From contig JAWNZC010000322.1 in NCBI GenBank assembly GCA_035771165.1, positions 10,305,001 through 10,369,000 of the forward strand: 64,000 nt of DNA, read 5' to 3'. The DNA is from Paragorgia papillata (Eukaryota; Cnidaria; Anthozoa; Scleralcyonacea; Coralliidae). Positions 1 through 10,270 of the stretch are shown one piece after another. Every line of letters starts with the position of its first letter. The first letter of the stretch is position 1. The translations under genes were made by a program, and so were the position numbers. Under the pieces are notes generated by a model, which was not told the DNA's origin, made no database searches, and saw nothing but the letters and a program-made list of their open reading frames with translations.

Positions 1-637
1 GGCCTGTACCCTCATACTCACAAAAATTGCCGCATAAATTTCGGTTATTATTTCCTAATCCACAGTCATATTTAATAATAATAACAGCGGTTAAGACCCT
101 GGCAACCTAGCAACATCTCCATAAGAAATGGCGGACAAGAACCCGAAATTATCGAGGAATGCATTGCTTCTTCACGCCGAGTTCAGTATTTATCTCGGCG
201 CTTGATGGATTAAATTACAACAACTCGGCTGCAATAAATCGTACATTTTAAGGTCTTTGGGAACCTATTAAACAACGAAAAAGTGGAACGAACAACTCCG
301 CAAAACAAAGTAACGTTCATCCCGAGCAAATTCAGACGTTCGCATCGTGGACAAACAACACAGAAGCAGCCAAAATTGGAGCTCCAAAATAAGTGATATA
401 GCAGATTAATAGACTTTAAACAGCGAATAAGAGGTATTCTTGTGAGGGGCTCGGGAACCTATTTAGGACGCTCCAAACTTAATAGAAATTGTAGTGCTGA
501 ACGATTGTTCAATTTGGTGAGGTTTTGGACGTTCGCATGTCGGAATTTACAATAATAAATAACCGAAAATGATTGTTCTTTATATCTCCTTAAGAAATCT
601 ATTGAAGGACGCCATATTGAATTAATTAAAAAGGGAT
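1..637. other. Unassigned non-coding stretch beyond the DIRS remnant
   Basis: No coding frame, RNA gene or clear repeat structure was recognised here. It lies just past the 3' side of the minus-strand DIRS carcass, so part of it may be degraded DIRS terminal sequence, but no terminal repeat could be matched. Confidence 0.4.
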
Positions 638-1265
638 TCAGTGCGCATGCTTTGCCGCCATGTTGTCCTCGATTTCTGGCCATGTCAAGAAGACACTACC
701 TACTGACCAGGTGGTAGGAATTTTTGGTTTTGGTGGTCGTAATTCGAAAATTCCTTTCACGAATCTCGTTACTATCGGTAGATTTCCAATTGATTGGCTA
801 TCAATTTGGTCATGAAACTGGGATATGCATGATTTGTAAACTCCGATTGTTCGGTAAGCTAGATTTCTTTCTTGGAACTGGAAAGTGAGAAAATCTAGAA
901 TATCCCTCACAGGTGCTGAAAAAAGACATTCATACCGTTTTTTGGTACTGTTTCTCCACGATGTCCATTCTATCCTGTCGTTTATTTGCCGTGATTCGGT
1001 ATCCGCTTCTGTATTCTGTATTCCTGGTAGATGTTGTGCCAACAGGGTTATCTTTTTGGACTGACATAACTTCCATATGTCCAGGGCCATTGTTGAGTAA
1101 GCTTGTTTGACTTGGTCCCCCCTCGTTTGTTGATATAAGCTACAGCCGTCGAGTTGTCCATTTGTAGTAGAATACGACTCCTGTCAGTTGACAAGAGTTC
1201 AGGTATGATTGAATGGCTAGGTAAGCCGCTTTCAGCTCCAAGAAGTTGATATGAGGGCCTGATAC
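638..1265 (-). pseudogene. DIRS retrotransposon: RNase H C-terminal part and tyrosine recombinase remnant
   Basis: Two overlapping minus-strand frames encode the tail of a DIRS polyprotein. Frame 1048-1265 carries the RNase H segment NFLELKA (the frame opens just inside the insertion boundary near 1265) and LLQMDNSTAVAYINKRGG, with the RNase H aspartate in QMDNST. Frame 638-1090 continues with ALDIWKLC, HLPGIQNTEADTESR and RIEW, the usual end of DIRS RNase H. It then runs straight into SWRNSTKKRYECLFS and PVRDILDFLTFQF, the N-terminal SAM-like part of the DIRS tyrosine recombinase. The catalytic recombinase half (R, HxxR, Y) is missing and the junction looks internally deleted. The element copied itself by reverse transcription and tyrosine-recombinase integration; this copy cannot. 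It belongs with the RT at 4818-5737 and the gag-like ORF at 5898-6572. Confidence 0.8.
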
Positions 1266-2474
1266 AAATGTTTGTCGGACCGCATGTATTCATACCAAAT
1301 TTTGGTATTTTTCTCTGATTGGTCAAAATACAATGATAATGAAATACGCTGTTTTTATTGGTGTTCATTGATTAGAGGGACTTCCGGTTTTGTTTGGCAT
1401 CGATAACATACTGGTCGCTGAGAGTTGATACTTGATACGAATAATTTCTCTATAGCTGTAAGCCGGTCCACGAATGATTTTATAGCTGTCCAAACATGAA
1501 GAGTCACGAATGATTTTATAGCTGTCTAAACAAGAAGAGTGTCTCCGCAGATAATCCTTCGTCATGAAGACGTTTTGGGGGTTTTACCGACGGGTTTTGG
1601 CAAAGACTGATATACCAGCTCCTTCCGAAGGTGAAAGGAAGCAATTCGTGTTAGTCTTCTGGACTACATAAGACAGCAGCAATTAGTTGCGAACGTGTCA
1701 AGGGCCGTATCTGAGGTAAGCGCCGCAACAATCGGCGAGTCGGAAGAACGTGACAAGGAGATCGCTGATCATCTTTAGCAAATACAATATTGTATACGGC
1801 AGCGACGAACAATGGCTTAGTGGCAGAACGGTAGTCTACACCAGTCTAATTGACATTATTGTACTGTAATGTAATTGACCGCATGGAAAAATTATCCTGA
1901 CTGAATATTTAAATTTTAGTCTTTCACTGACCAATTTATGTATACATTGTTATAAAGCTTATAAACTATCAGCTAAACTATCCTTACTTTCGTTATAAAG
2001 TGTAGCGCAGTTGATAATCTTCCTGGCACACTTCCTACAAAGCACCGATTCAAGCGCTATCTCTTCTATACAATCAACAGTTAACTAAAGTTAAGCCAAC
2101 ACTTTCAAATACAGTCTAGAGGCCAGAACATTAGCACCACAATGGCCAGAGATTTTGCAAATTAGTTCTTTGTTTTTTGTTTCCTTGCACAACGGAACTG
2201 TCCCAACGGAGCTGCCGTATTTCACTTTTAAGTTCTCTTCACAAAGAAAACAGGTCTGGTTCCCATTTTCTGCACAGATCTGTCACTTTTTTGTTTACTT
2301 ACCTGGGAAAATTCCAAGGAAATGTGTGCTCTTTTACTTCCGCCGAATGTCGATTGGTCCGATTCTGACAAGAGGGCGGAAAGCCACAACACAAGCTTTT
2401 GTATCAGGCGTTTCTTTTCCTCCCCTCTCCTCTCTCCCCTCGCCTTCCTCCCCCCGGAAAAGAAACGTATGATC
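1266..2474. mobile_element. ~1.2 kb insertion inside the DIRS RNase H frame
   Basis: The DIRS protein reads QQAHI on the minus strand down to about 2475 and resumes as NFLELKA at about 1265, so roughly 1.2 kb has been inserted between two codons. Short similar sequences (CAGGC..TCATATC on the minus strand) stand at both edges and could be the target duplication, with small indels. CCTGATACAAA near 1257 is inverted near 2396, a possible trace of terminal inverted repeats. The insert holds a 36 bp unit repeated twice in tandem (1469-1540) and no recognisable protein; short frames in it are not credible genes. Confidence 0.55.
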
Positions 2475-2760
2475 GCAGGTTAGATATGAGCCTGTTGCTC
2501 GTCTTTGCCCCAATGTCCCCCAGTCCTGGTGCCTTGACACACTGATCCCAACCGAGACAAGATGCGTCTGTCCGAATTGTGATGTTGTACATAGGTTCGA
2601 CTATTGGAGTGCTGTTTTCTTGCATCAGCTTTGGAGATGTCCACCACTCTAGATCGGCTAGGGTTTCCGAGGTGAAGGTGATCTGCTTTTTCTAGGCAGT
2701 AGAGGATCTGGCCTCGACTTGTATGCACATAATTTAGGAGAAGATAACTCAACTGTTATA
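2475..2760 (-). pseudogene. DIRS RNase H N-terminal part
   Basis: In two minus-strand frames the sequence gives LEWWTSPKL followed by ITIRTDASCLGWDQCV and GLGDIGAKTSNRL. This is the LEWW and TDAS..GWG signature that opens DIRS/Ngaro RNase H domains. It connects the RT fragment (beyond the insertion at 2760-4817) with the RNase H tail at 638-1265 across the insertion at 1266-2474. The frame shifts around 2540-2620, so this copy is dead. Confidence 0.75.
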
Positions 2761-2983
2761 GGTAATAGCATCTATGGATATGTTTCCTTGAATTAGTTGA
2801 GGTGCAAGTGGTACTCTCAATGTCCATCTTGACAGCATTGCTATGAAATGCAGCGAGACGAAGGTCTTAAATTTCTCCAGGTCTGTTGATGTTTGAGACA
2901 CGTGACCAAGAATGTCTCCGCCATCTGCATTGTGTTTTCTGTTAGCTGCCGACAGTCGAAATTCAGGATCAGGGAAAAATTTC

Positions 2984-4063
2984 CTTATTTGCGGACAGCT
3001 TTCAGGGCTGAAAGTTTAGGTGATATCTTGCTCGTTGTATTGCACCCAGTCAGCGCATTGAGTGCTGGAAGACACTTTGTGAGCTCGTCTCCCAGCGCTG
3101 TACAGCTATCATGGACGGGTAATATTGATCTTTTCAATCCTAAGTTGCGGACGAGCCAGAGATCTTGCAGGCCAAGATCTTTCCAACTGACTGTGATGTG
3201 GTATAACTGGCACAAAAAGACATCTGTGTCACCTGATGACAGCGTCAAGGATGTAGGTCCTGACCGGTGACTTAGAATGTCCTGCACATGGAAGGAACAT
3301 TATCGTATCCTGTCATCAGCTTCCTCGTGTGTGCAGTTGAGCCAAGGGAATGGAGAAGCACGCCCAGCTGATACCATACCATTTATGCCTGTGGTGATAT
3401 ATCAAGGTATAGAGAGTGATTATTGGTGAGCCACTCAACATAGAATGCATGGAAAGCAGTTTTGCTGATGGAAGACGACCAAAAGTTCTCTAATACCACT
3501 GGAACATTTTGGTTCGGTGATATTACATCAAGGACATCCATTTCATTTGACTTTCCTCTTCTTCCCCTCTCTCTATTCTTGATGCTGCCCTCTCTGTAAG
3601 CGTCGAAAACGATGTGGGTCTCATCACATTTGTTGGATCTCATCCCAGCTTTGGTTACCATAGATGTCAAAGCAATAGCAAAGTCTTGGTCGTCTTCCAT
3701 CAGCAAAACTGCTTTCCAGGCATTCTATGTTGAGTGGCTCACCACCAATCACCAAGGCACCAAACCCTCTATACCTTGGTATTTCACCATAGGCATGAAT
3801 GGTATCAGCTGGGTGCGCTTCTCCATACCCTCGGCTCAACTGCACACACGAGGAAGCTGACGACAGGATACAATGATGTTCCATGTGCACTGTGCAAGAC
3901 ATTCTAAGTGACCGGTCAGGACATATGTCTTTGTCTGCCTGTTACGTGCCTGCTGGGGGACGAGCTCACAAAGTGTCTTCCAGCACTCCATGCGCTGACT
4001 GGGTGCGATACAATCAGCAAGATATCAACTAAACTTGCAGCCCTGAAAGCTATGCGCAAACCA
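2984..4063 (-). pseudogene. Inverted duplication of a PIN/FEN-nuclease-like protein fragment
   Basis: A minus-strand copy (3706 down to 2985) encodes CDETHIVFDAYREGSIKNR, then VPVVLENFWSSS, then GDTDVFLCQLYH and LPALNALTGCNTTSKIS. A second copy of the C-terminal part runs on the plus strand (about 3690-4063, LPALHALTGCDTISKIS). The blocks 2984-3476 and 3690-4063 are inverted repeats around a unique ~210 bp centre. The GDTDVF and LPALHALTGCDT motifs are those of a large family of uncharacterised invertebrate proteins that I associate with a PIN/FEN-like nuclease fold; GDTDVF would be an acidic catalytic motif. Frames are broken and both copies are partial. The block sits inside the DIRS carcass, so it arrived as an insertion. 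Whether the family is a host gene family or transposon cargo is not decided by this sequence. Confidence 0.6.
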
Positions 4064-4817
4064 GGAAATCTCAAGACCCAAAGGCCTGCCAGATCCCTGC
4101 ACGTGTGGCAAGTGTACTCGCAAGGCAAGTGTACTCGCAAGAATGGGTGTCCCTGCAGGGTATAGAAGCTGGGATCAAGTGTTGCAAGGGGTGGTGAGTG
4201 TTGCCAAAACCCTATCACTGAATGAACACTGTTCGTCATCCTCATACCTGGACTCTGTTGTTCCTTACCATGGTTTACGTGACACATCCAAGTGGGATTG
4301 CTTTGATTGTGGGATTTCAGCGACGCGATGCGGCATCCTAAGTTATCATATTGCATTGATAATAGTATGATTGAAAACACAATTGCCTTATATTAATTAA
4401 ATGCTCGCTTTCTTTTAAAAAAATGCCTTCATCAAATTGTCAGTAAATAACACAAACGTTCTAACTTTGCTCTAAGTTCGGAAAGTTTAAGTTAATAAAT
4501 ATATGGCAATTCCAGTATGTTTTTAGCGGTTTCCTCGTAAAATATCAAATTAGAAAATTTTCACTCTTCTATGACCACCCTAAACATGTCCATTCAGGAC
4601 ATTTTGAACACCAAAAAAAATCTGTAGCTCCAACGGTTTAGAAGATACAACTATGTTGGAAGTAGCACTTCCGGTGAAAAAGGCCGTAGTCATTTTAGGG
4701 CTGTTCGCCCCGGATAGAGATTTTGGCACACATCCCAAGTTGTTCCTTGGGGTCATATTAGCCTATAACTGTTGTCCTCTCCTAAATTATGTGCGTATAC
4801 AAGTCGAAGCCAGGTCC
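4064..4817. other. Non-coding remainder of the insertion between DIRS RT and RNase H
   Basis: No frame of interest and no TIRs were found. A short tandem doubling of about 17 bp (GGCAAGTGTACTCGCAA) occurs at about 4107-4141. The stretch separates the PIN-like fragment from the RT remnant. Confidence 0.4.
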
Positions 4818-5737
4818 TTAGACTAAGGCCAGGATTCTGTACTTTGGGGAGATATTTGATATGTAGTTGTTGCAATGCGCTGTAGTGTAAGGGTGCAGTT
4901 TCCACTCATTTCTTGGACACTTGGTCATTCGACCTAACAGAGACGACAGTTCCTGGAAAGTGCACACTGTTTTCTTCTTCATTGACTGGTCTTCACATTG
5001 CAGGTCCTGCAATTTTGTTAGTGGTACTGCCATTGTCATGTTCACCGAATTCAGAAGTGCACCAAGAAAGACAAGAGATTGGAGTGGAATCGTTGACATT
5101 TTTCCTTCTTGATGATGAATCCCAGGTCGCTGAGCAGTTGACATACTTCCTTGAACAATCGCATTAGCTCCTCTGGGTCCTGATGCACCAACAATAAGTC
5201 GTCGAGGTAAATGATCACACGCAGTCCTCGTTTCCGCAGCAATGCAATTACTGGTTTCAAGACTTTGGTGAAAGTCCATGAAGCTGAAGAGAGGCCGAAC
5301 GGTAGGCATTGGAATTCGTATGTTACGTCGAATATGAAGCGCAGATACTTCCTGTGCTCTTTCGTTACTGGAATTGAATAATAAGCGTCATTGAGGTCCA
5401 ATTTCATCATGTAATCGTTCTCCCGTAGAGTAGACTGTAGTAACATTAGGCCTTCCATTTTGAATTTGGTTGACTCCACAAAAGCATTCAGTGGCTTCAA
5501 GTTGAAGATTGGACGTATTTTGTTCTTTTGTTGAACAACAAATAGGGTTGAGATAAACTGGTCTTTCGGATCGTCTGTAACTTTCTGTATTGCCTGTTTG
5601 GCAATAAGTTTGTCGATGGCAATCTGAATGAGACTGTGTTGCTTCCTGGTTCTCGCGGTTATTCGTGGTACGGTCGTACTTGAAAATGGCACTTGATAAA
5701 TGGTATATGGTAGCCTGATATTGTTTGGAGGATCCAT
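4818..5737 (-). pseudogene. DIRS retrotransposon reverse transcriptase
   Basis: The frame 5051-5737 carries RT motifs in order: DQFISTLFVVQQKNKIRPIF (fingers), KLDLNDAYYSIPV with the motif A aspartate, LPFGLSSASWTFTK (motif B) and IYLDDLLLV, the YLDD-type catalytic motif C. A frameshift near 5090 moves the reading into frame 4818-5309, which continues with QSLVFLGALLNSVNMTM (thumb, typically FLGF.L). Sequence and motif order match DIRS/Ngaro rather than LTR elements. It is followed downstream (lower coordinates) by RNase H fragments and preceded by the gag-like ORF. The frameshift and nested insertions make it inactive. Confidence 0.88.
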
Positions 5738-5897
5738 GGGTCGTTCGTTTTTGTTTTCAGGTTTTTTTGAAAATGTGCTAATCGTCCTGCTGTCATTGGT
5801 TTGTTGAGTTAGATGTGGAAGGGCATAGTCAGCTCCTACAGTACCACCCTCATTGAGGTCTCTATTGAAAGTCAGAACAAATAACTCTAAGTAAACT

Positions 5898-6572
5898 TCA
5901 TGTTATGTGAAGTTCGATATTTAAAATGCGAATTTTAGCAACTTGCCAAGGAGACGCCGTGTACTGTTTGCAAGTCAACATTGCAATGTTGCTATCAATA
6001 TTGCAAGGTCGCGCGGGAAAGAACATCCAGTTTTGCTGTAAATACTCTGAAAAGCAACGTTGGCACAACGAATATAAGCGAAATACTGCATTGCCCAAAA
6101 GAGCTAGGGCATCTTTCAGCATTATTGTTATGTCGTCTGGCTCAGGTTCAGGTCCAGCAACATTTCCCTCCCCTTCTATGGGCATTTCGAGTGCTTCTAG
6201 AGCCGCCATAATAAGCCAGACTGCTGTGAGTAGTGGAGCTTGCTTTTCAGCCAAGCCTTCATCAAAAGCAAATAACCCTTTGGTTTTTAAATAACCATGC
6301 TTTTTTCGGCCACTTGCATGGGGCCTCGTTGGTGTCTCCCCAGAGACTCCATCGTCTTGGTCGTCCTTTGAGGACTCGACCATACCCTTTGTAAGTCCTG
6401 ATCTTTGCAAGGACTCGTTGACCAAATATTGAGGAAGAAACTTTTGAATCGACTCGGTCACTTGAGTGTTTACTAGCGAACAAATTTGGTCCGAAGTGAG
6501 AGAGCTTTTGTCCAAGCGGGCACTCTGGATAATATTGTCGCTCTCTTGCAAGGCGGGCATCTGCAGAGACAT
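5898..6572 (-). CDS. DIRS gag-like ORF1 protein (224 aa, probably decayed)
   Basis: This 224-residue minus-strand frame lies just upstream of the DIRS RT in the same orientation. It has a polar, charged N-terminal half (QICSLVNTQVTESIQKFLP, DDQDDGVSGETPTR) and a central helical block APLLTAVWLIMAALEALE followed by DDITIMLKDALALLGNA. That block resembles the conserved helical core I recall from DIRS ORF1 proteins. The family is thought to provide the nucleic-acid-binding coat of the retroelement. There is no zinc knuckle. The last ~30 residues look out of frame with the family. The gap to the RT frame (5738-5897) lacks the conserved linker, so part of ORF1 is missing. Confidence 0.6.
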   Translation of the reverse strand: MSLQMPALQESDNIIQSARLDKSSLTSDQICSLVNTQVTESIQKFLPQYLVNESLQRSGLTKGMVESSKDDQDDGVSGETPTRPHASGRKKHGYLKTKGLFAFDEGLAEKQAPLLTAVWLIMAALEALEMPIEGEGNVAGPEPEPDDITIMLKDALALLGNAVFRLYSLCQRCFSEYLQQNWMFFPARPCNIDSNIAMLTCKQYTASPWQVAKIRILNIELHIT

Positions 6573-7500
6573 TACACGAAGAAATGAGCAATGTATTTTT
6601 CTACGTCACAACTTGTCTTGTTCGGTACCGAGAAATTTTGCTAAAAAATCACACGATATTGGGAAAATATTGCCACAGATACAACAATAGTATAATTACA
6701 CACCTTTTCACTTGCCATTTGAATTGTTTTAATCGAGGATGTTTATGTAAATTAAGAATATTCACTGAATATTTTTGTGAGACCAGATCAGAACGAAGCT
6801 TGCCCAAGGTTGCCCACGAAAGAAAAGGATGAAGGCGCGCATGCGCTAAAATCGAAATCCGATTGTATATAGAGTCTGTGAATCGCAGCGAGAAAGCTTG
6901 TTTGGTCACGTGGATTTCCCAACAAAAGTTGGGACAGCTCGTGATTGGTTAATGGCTAATTATGCAAGTTTAATGTTAATTTAGCTCAGAAGCTGAAAAT
7001 GTCAATAACTTCATATTTTCAAGCATCGTTTGTAGCATCGTTTGTGACAAGTAAACTTACATTCTTTAAAAACAAGACCTTTCTCTAGAATCCAAACCAT
7101 GCTGCTACAGTGTTCACAAAACGTGTGAATATTGAACTGTATCAGGGCGTAACTATGACCACTATGTTCGATAATATCCTTTTAACAGTAATTTCTCAAG
7201 AAAATGGTGGTCGATCGTTCAAAGTTCAAACTTCAAACCTCGAAGCTGAACCTTTCGAAAACGCTCTTAATGTTGTCTGTGGGTTTTTCAGAGTGAAATA
7301 TCTTCACGTAGACCAAATAAAAGCCCTTAATTAAACGTTGAACGCGTGCAATGTCTGGCGATACCGACGACGCCAAGATGGTTAAAAATATTTTAAAATA
7401 TTTTGCGCGGAGTTGACATACAGCTTTCTCTGCCTTCTTTTCTTTTATCTCGTTGAAGCAAAACATCATCTTTAACCGAGCAGCTAGGAAGATTTGTACA
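6573..7500. other. Non-coding stretch with one arm of a distant inverted repeat
   Basis: No credible coding sequence. About 6848-6940 is repeated in inverse orientation at about 8474-8552 (see the repeat entry). The 74-codon frame at 7110-7334 has no recognisable features. Confidence 0.4.
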
Positions 7501-7507
7501 TGGTGGT

Positions 7508-7572
7508 CGCACAGTTGCTTGTCGTCGTCGTCGTCATCGTCGTCGTCGCTGCTGTTGCTGCTGTTGTTGTTT

Positions 7573-7647
<75 letters not shown>

Positions 7648-7671
7648 TTGTTGTTGTTGTTGTTGTTGTTA

Positions 7672-7735
<64 letters not shown>

Positions 7736-7736
7736 G
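7508..7736. repeat. (TTG)n/(CAA)n microsatellite with a GTC-rich lead-in
   Basis: About 200 bp of nearly uninterrupted TTG triplets, preceded by GTC/ATC triplets (7515-7550) and broken by a few TTT, TTA and TGA variants. All frames across it translate to homopolymers (Leu, Val, Gln or Asn) and should not be called as genes. Confidence 0.95.
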
Positions 7737-7936
7737 CATTCTCTCCGCTTACCCTTTGATACGCGGTGTCTGGTCTTGATTCGATTGGTTGCGAAGATTT
7801 AGAACCACTAGTCCTCATGTTGCAACAAGAAAGCTTTGCCGACTGTTTAAACTTAACAGCCATACCTCTTTCCCATGTATTTTTTTTTGTAGTCGCTCAA
7901 CAATTTTGCGATTTTAGTGGTTTACCCTCTGCGTAA

Positions 7937-8137
7937 TCAATTAATCAAAATCAAACAAGGATGGTAAATATGCGTTGAAATTGGTTGTATGACAAATTCA
8001 AGGTCTTCAATTTCAGCTGCTATATCGAGAGTTCGTTTGCCCGAAACAAGATTAATATCAGCTTTCTTTTCTAGCTTGACAAAACAGAGTACGCATTTTA
8101 GAGACGTTGTGTTATTAAATAATTTGTTAATTAACAA
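7937..8137 (-). pseudogene. Possible single ankyrin-repeat fragment
   Basis: The minus-strand frame contains KKADINLVSGKRTLDIAAE followed by IEDLEFVI. This has the spacing of an ankyrin repeat (xGADIN...G.TLDIAAE....E.V). Only one repeat is visible and the frame ends in non-repeat residues. It may be an isolated exon or a decayed fragment carried by a repeat. The similarity is short, so the call is tentative. Confidence 0.25.
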
Positions 8138-8440
8138 TTATTCGCCGAAGGCGAGGTGAATATCGGTGAATAATAACCGAGACGAAGTTAAGGTTATTAT
8201 TCACCGATATTCACTGAGCCTGAGGCGAATAATTGTTTTAGTATAAATACACAATTTCGTAATTTTAAGAACCGCGTTTTCTTTAAAATTGTTAATTAGT
8301 TCCTCTTCTGTTTTATTGACAAACCGGCTGGCGACCATTTTGAATAAACGCTGTAGGTGATTATCGAGAATTAATCCGAGGTAGCTCGACCAATCAGCGC
8401 ACGCCATTTTCTATAATCACCTGCGTATTTATACTAATCA
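8135..8440. repeat. Hairpin MITE with CGAAGGCGAGG arms
   Basis: 8135-8178 (CAATTATTCGCCGAAGGCGA and onward) and 8190-8235 are inverted copies separated by about 11 bp, giving a ~44 bp stem. A second inverted pair, GTATAAATAC near 8240 and GTATTTATAC near 8425, suggests the element extends to about 8440. The 68-residue minus frame in between, which includes MVASRFVNKTEEELI, vaguely resembles the N-terminus of Crypton/KCTD-like proteins, but the match is too short to call. Confidence 0.65.
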
Positions 8441-8979
8441 GGAATATTAATGTTCAATTACATACATGCCGGAAATTATTCAGGAAATCCACGTCACCAT
8501 ACAAGCTTTCTCACTGCGATTCGCAGCCTCTATATACTATCGGGTTTCGAAATCGGGGAGAGGCTGCACGCAGGCTAGTCCGCTGCTGGCCGCGGTGTGA
8601 GTGTCAGTCGCAGAAGGTACGAAGGAGAAAACCCGGGCTCGTTGTCTAATTGTTAGATACTCTTTCTGAGCGGCATCTGACTTTCAAATCTTATAAATTT
8701 TACTCTGCCTATAATGCTAGACGATTTCAGTTACTCATCACAGACACAGGAAAAACCCACCGACAATAAATTTAACATGTTATACCGTATGCATTCAAAA
8801 ATTTCTTTTGATTAGTTAAACAACCCGCCTCATCAATAAAACAGATCACCGACACGCCTGCTCAGATAATTACGGTTAGTAATGATACCAATTTAACCAC
8901 AAATTGCTATTTTGTGCCGCGTGTACTGAGATAAAGAATATATTTAGGATAAACACAAAGATTCATATCTGTTTATTAC
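8441..8979. other. Unassigned stretch downstream of the Ig exon
   Basis: Apart from the 8474-8552 repeat arm I see no gene or repeat. Further 3' exons of the minus-strand Ig gene would be expected here or at lower coordinates, but none was recognised. Confidence 0.35.
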
Positions 8980-9252
8980 CTTCTTCAGTTTTGAGAAAAA
9001 TACTCGTATCTGCTTCCCAATCAACCTTAGGTCTTTCAACTCGACATTTGTATACACCGTCATCCTTTTGAGTAAACGTTTTCAAATAAAGTTTTTTTCC
9101 GTCTGAAATACTCCTGGTAGCATTATTCTTAAACCAAGACAGTCCATAATATTCGCCTGTTATACATTCCAGCGTCACTTTGCTGCCGTAGGAAACGCTG
9201 GAAGCGTTTCCAACTATGGTAGGATTGATTTTTGGTGTTTGATATCCGTTTC
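8980..9252 (-). CDS. Ig-domain exon (downstream of two seen)
   Basis: On the minus strand this 273 bp exon is flanked by a TTTAAG acceptor and a GTAATA donor and is phase 1-1, the usual arrangement for one Ig domain per exon. It encodes VTLECITG (first cysteine), LSWFKN (core tryptophan) and KDDGVYKCRVE (DxGxYxC with the second cysteine), so all Ig signature residues are present. The protein is expected to be extracellular and probably an adhesion or receptor molecule; the name cannot be given. The upstream exon is 13755-14033. The 4.5 kb intron between them holds a dead Gypsy element in the opposite orientation. No start, signal peptide or membrane segment is seen. Confidence 0.8.
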
Positions 9253-9259
9253 CTTAAAT

Positions 9260-9560
9260 TGCAAATTAGAATAAATAAATAAATTAATTAATTGATTAAA
9301 AAAAAATTAAATAAATAAATAAATTAGATACATAAGTAAATAAATAAATAAATTAATTAATTAATTAATTAATTAATTAATTAATTAATTAATTAATTAA
9401 TTAATTAATTAATTAATTAATAGGAAGGTAGGTAGAGAAGCAGGCATGCAGAAAATAGGTAGATATATGGGTAAGTAGCTAGGCAGGCAGGCAGGCAGGC
9501 AGGAAGCAAGCAAGCAAGTAAGTAAGCAAGAAAGACAGAAAGAAAAGAAGAAAGGAGACA
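9260..9560. repeat. Low-complexity (AATT)n, (GGCA)n and (GCAA)n tract
   Basis: An AAAT/AATT tetranucleotide array runs to about 9420, followed by GGCA and GCAAGCAA units to about 9540. Similar GCAA-rich sequence resumes at about 13380 beyond the Gypsy element, showing that the element inserted into this tract. Confidence 0.9.
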
Positions 9561-9574
9561 GTGAAACAAGGAAC

Positions 9575-9639
9575 TGTAGTATATTTGTATAATACGTCAC
9601 ATCCGGTGATTAGATAATTATGTACATGAGTTGATTAAC

Positions 9640-9674
<35 letters not shown>

Positions 9675-9702
9675 TAATAATAAAGTATCAGTCTATTCTA
9701 CA
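9575..9702 (+). repeat. 5' LTR of the Gypsy element
   Basis: Begins TGTAGTATATTTG and ends TTCTACA; matches 13284-13374 apart from an expanded (AAT)n microsatellite at about 9640-9675. Confidence 0.8.
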
Positions 9703-9759
9703 ATGGCGACGAGGATGTGATGAAAATGAGCGTTAAACACGGATAAGACCCGGGAAAAA

Positions 9760-10270
9760 ATGGCAGTAAACAATATTCAACCGATGCCTGCTTTTGAACC
9801 ACGCATTAATGATCCGACAAATACGAGCGCAAGATGGACTCGATGGCTTGAAAGATTTGACAAATATTTACTTTCCGCAGACGTCAAGGATGACGCGCGA
9901 AAACAAGCTCTACTTCTGTACCAAGCTGGTTCTGAAAGTGTATGAAATTTTCAAACTTCTGTTTCAGACCTCAGTACAAGAGATTTAATTATGGTACTAA
10001 CAGTGCGGCCGAAATTTTCTGAAACGTGCAGCAACAAAACCCCAGCGACATCAGCGGACTGAAGAACATTATTAATGACATTATCGTACACGGTAAAACA
10101 AGGAAGTTACATGACGAAGCTCTAGGGAACTGCTTACGACGCTTGATAACGCTAAACCTGAAAGTAGCGAGAAGGGTCAGTTCCTACAGAAAGAAATCAG
10201 TCACATTCTATGGATTGGTATTCAGTGCAGAAGGGACTAACCAGACCCCGAAAGAATTGCTAACTTGGTA
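9760..10270 (+). pseudogene. Gypsy gag remnant
   Basis: Starts at ATG 9760 with NNIQPMPAFEPRINDPTN, then ARWTRWLERFDKYLLSADV and DDARKQALLLYQAG. This is the capsid N-terminal pattern of Gypsy elements (W..W...F..Y...A...D...R..ALLLY.AG). A stop follows after 61 codons and the rest continues in other frames to about 10270. No zinc knuckle or protease is identifiable. Confidence 0.75.

Larger units (their letters stand above)
6848..8552. repeat. ~90 bp inverted repeats enclosing 1.5 kb
   Basis: The minus strand of 6848-6940 reads AATCCACGTGACCAAACAAG, then CTTTC.CTGCGATTC and TCTATATAC.ATCGG. The plus strand of 8474-8552 reads almost the same (AATCCACGTCACCATACAAG and onward). Between the arms lie the (TTG)n microsatellite, an ankyrin-like fragment and a hairpin element. 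No target duplication was found, so this may be a decayed element or two independent copies of one repeat. Confidence 0.55.

Noticed and set aside
3230..3260. Second hammerhead candidate from CTGATGA near 3230
   Set aside because: No GAAA at a compatible distance and no stem II; the same was true of CTGATGA occurrences in MITE C (49.8 and 55.3 kb).
7233..7802. Asn-, Leu-, Val- and Gln-rich ORFs up to 168 codons
   Set aside because: They are six-frame translations of the (TTG)n microsatellite; no non-repetitive conserved part accompanies them.
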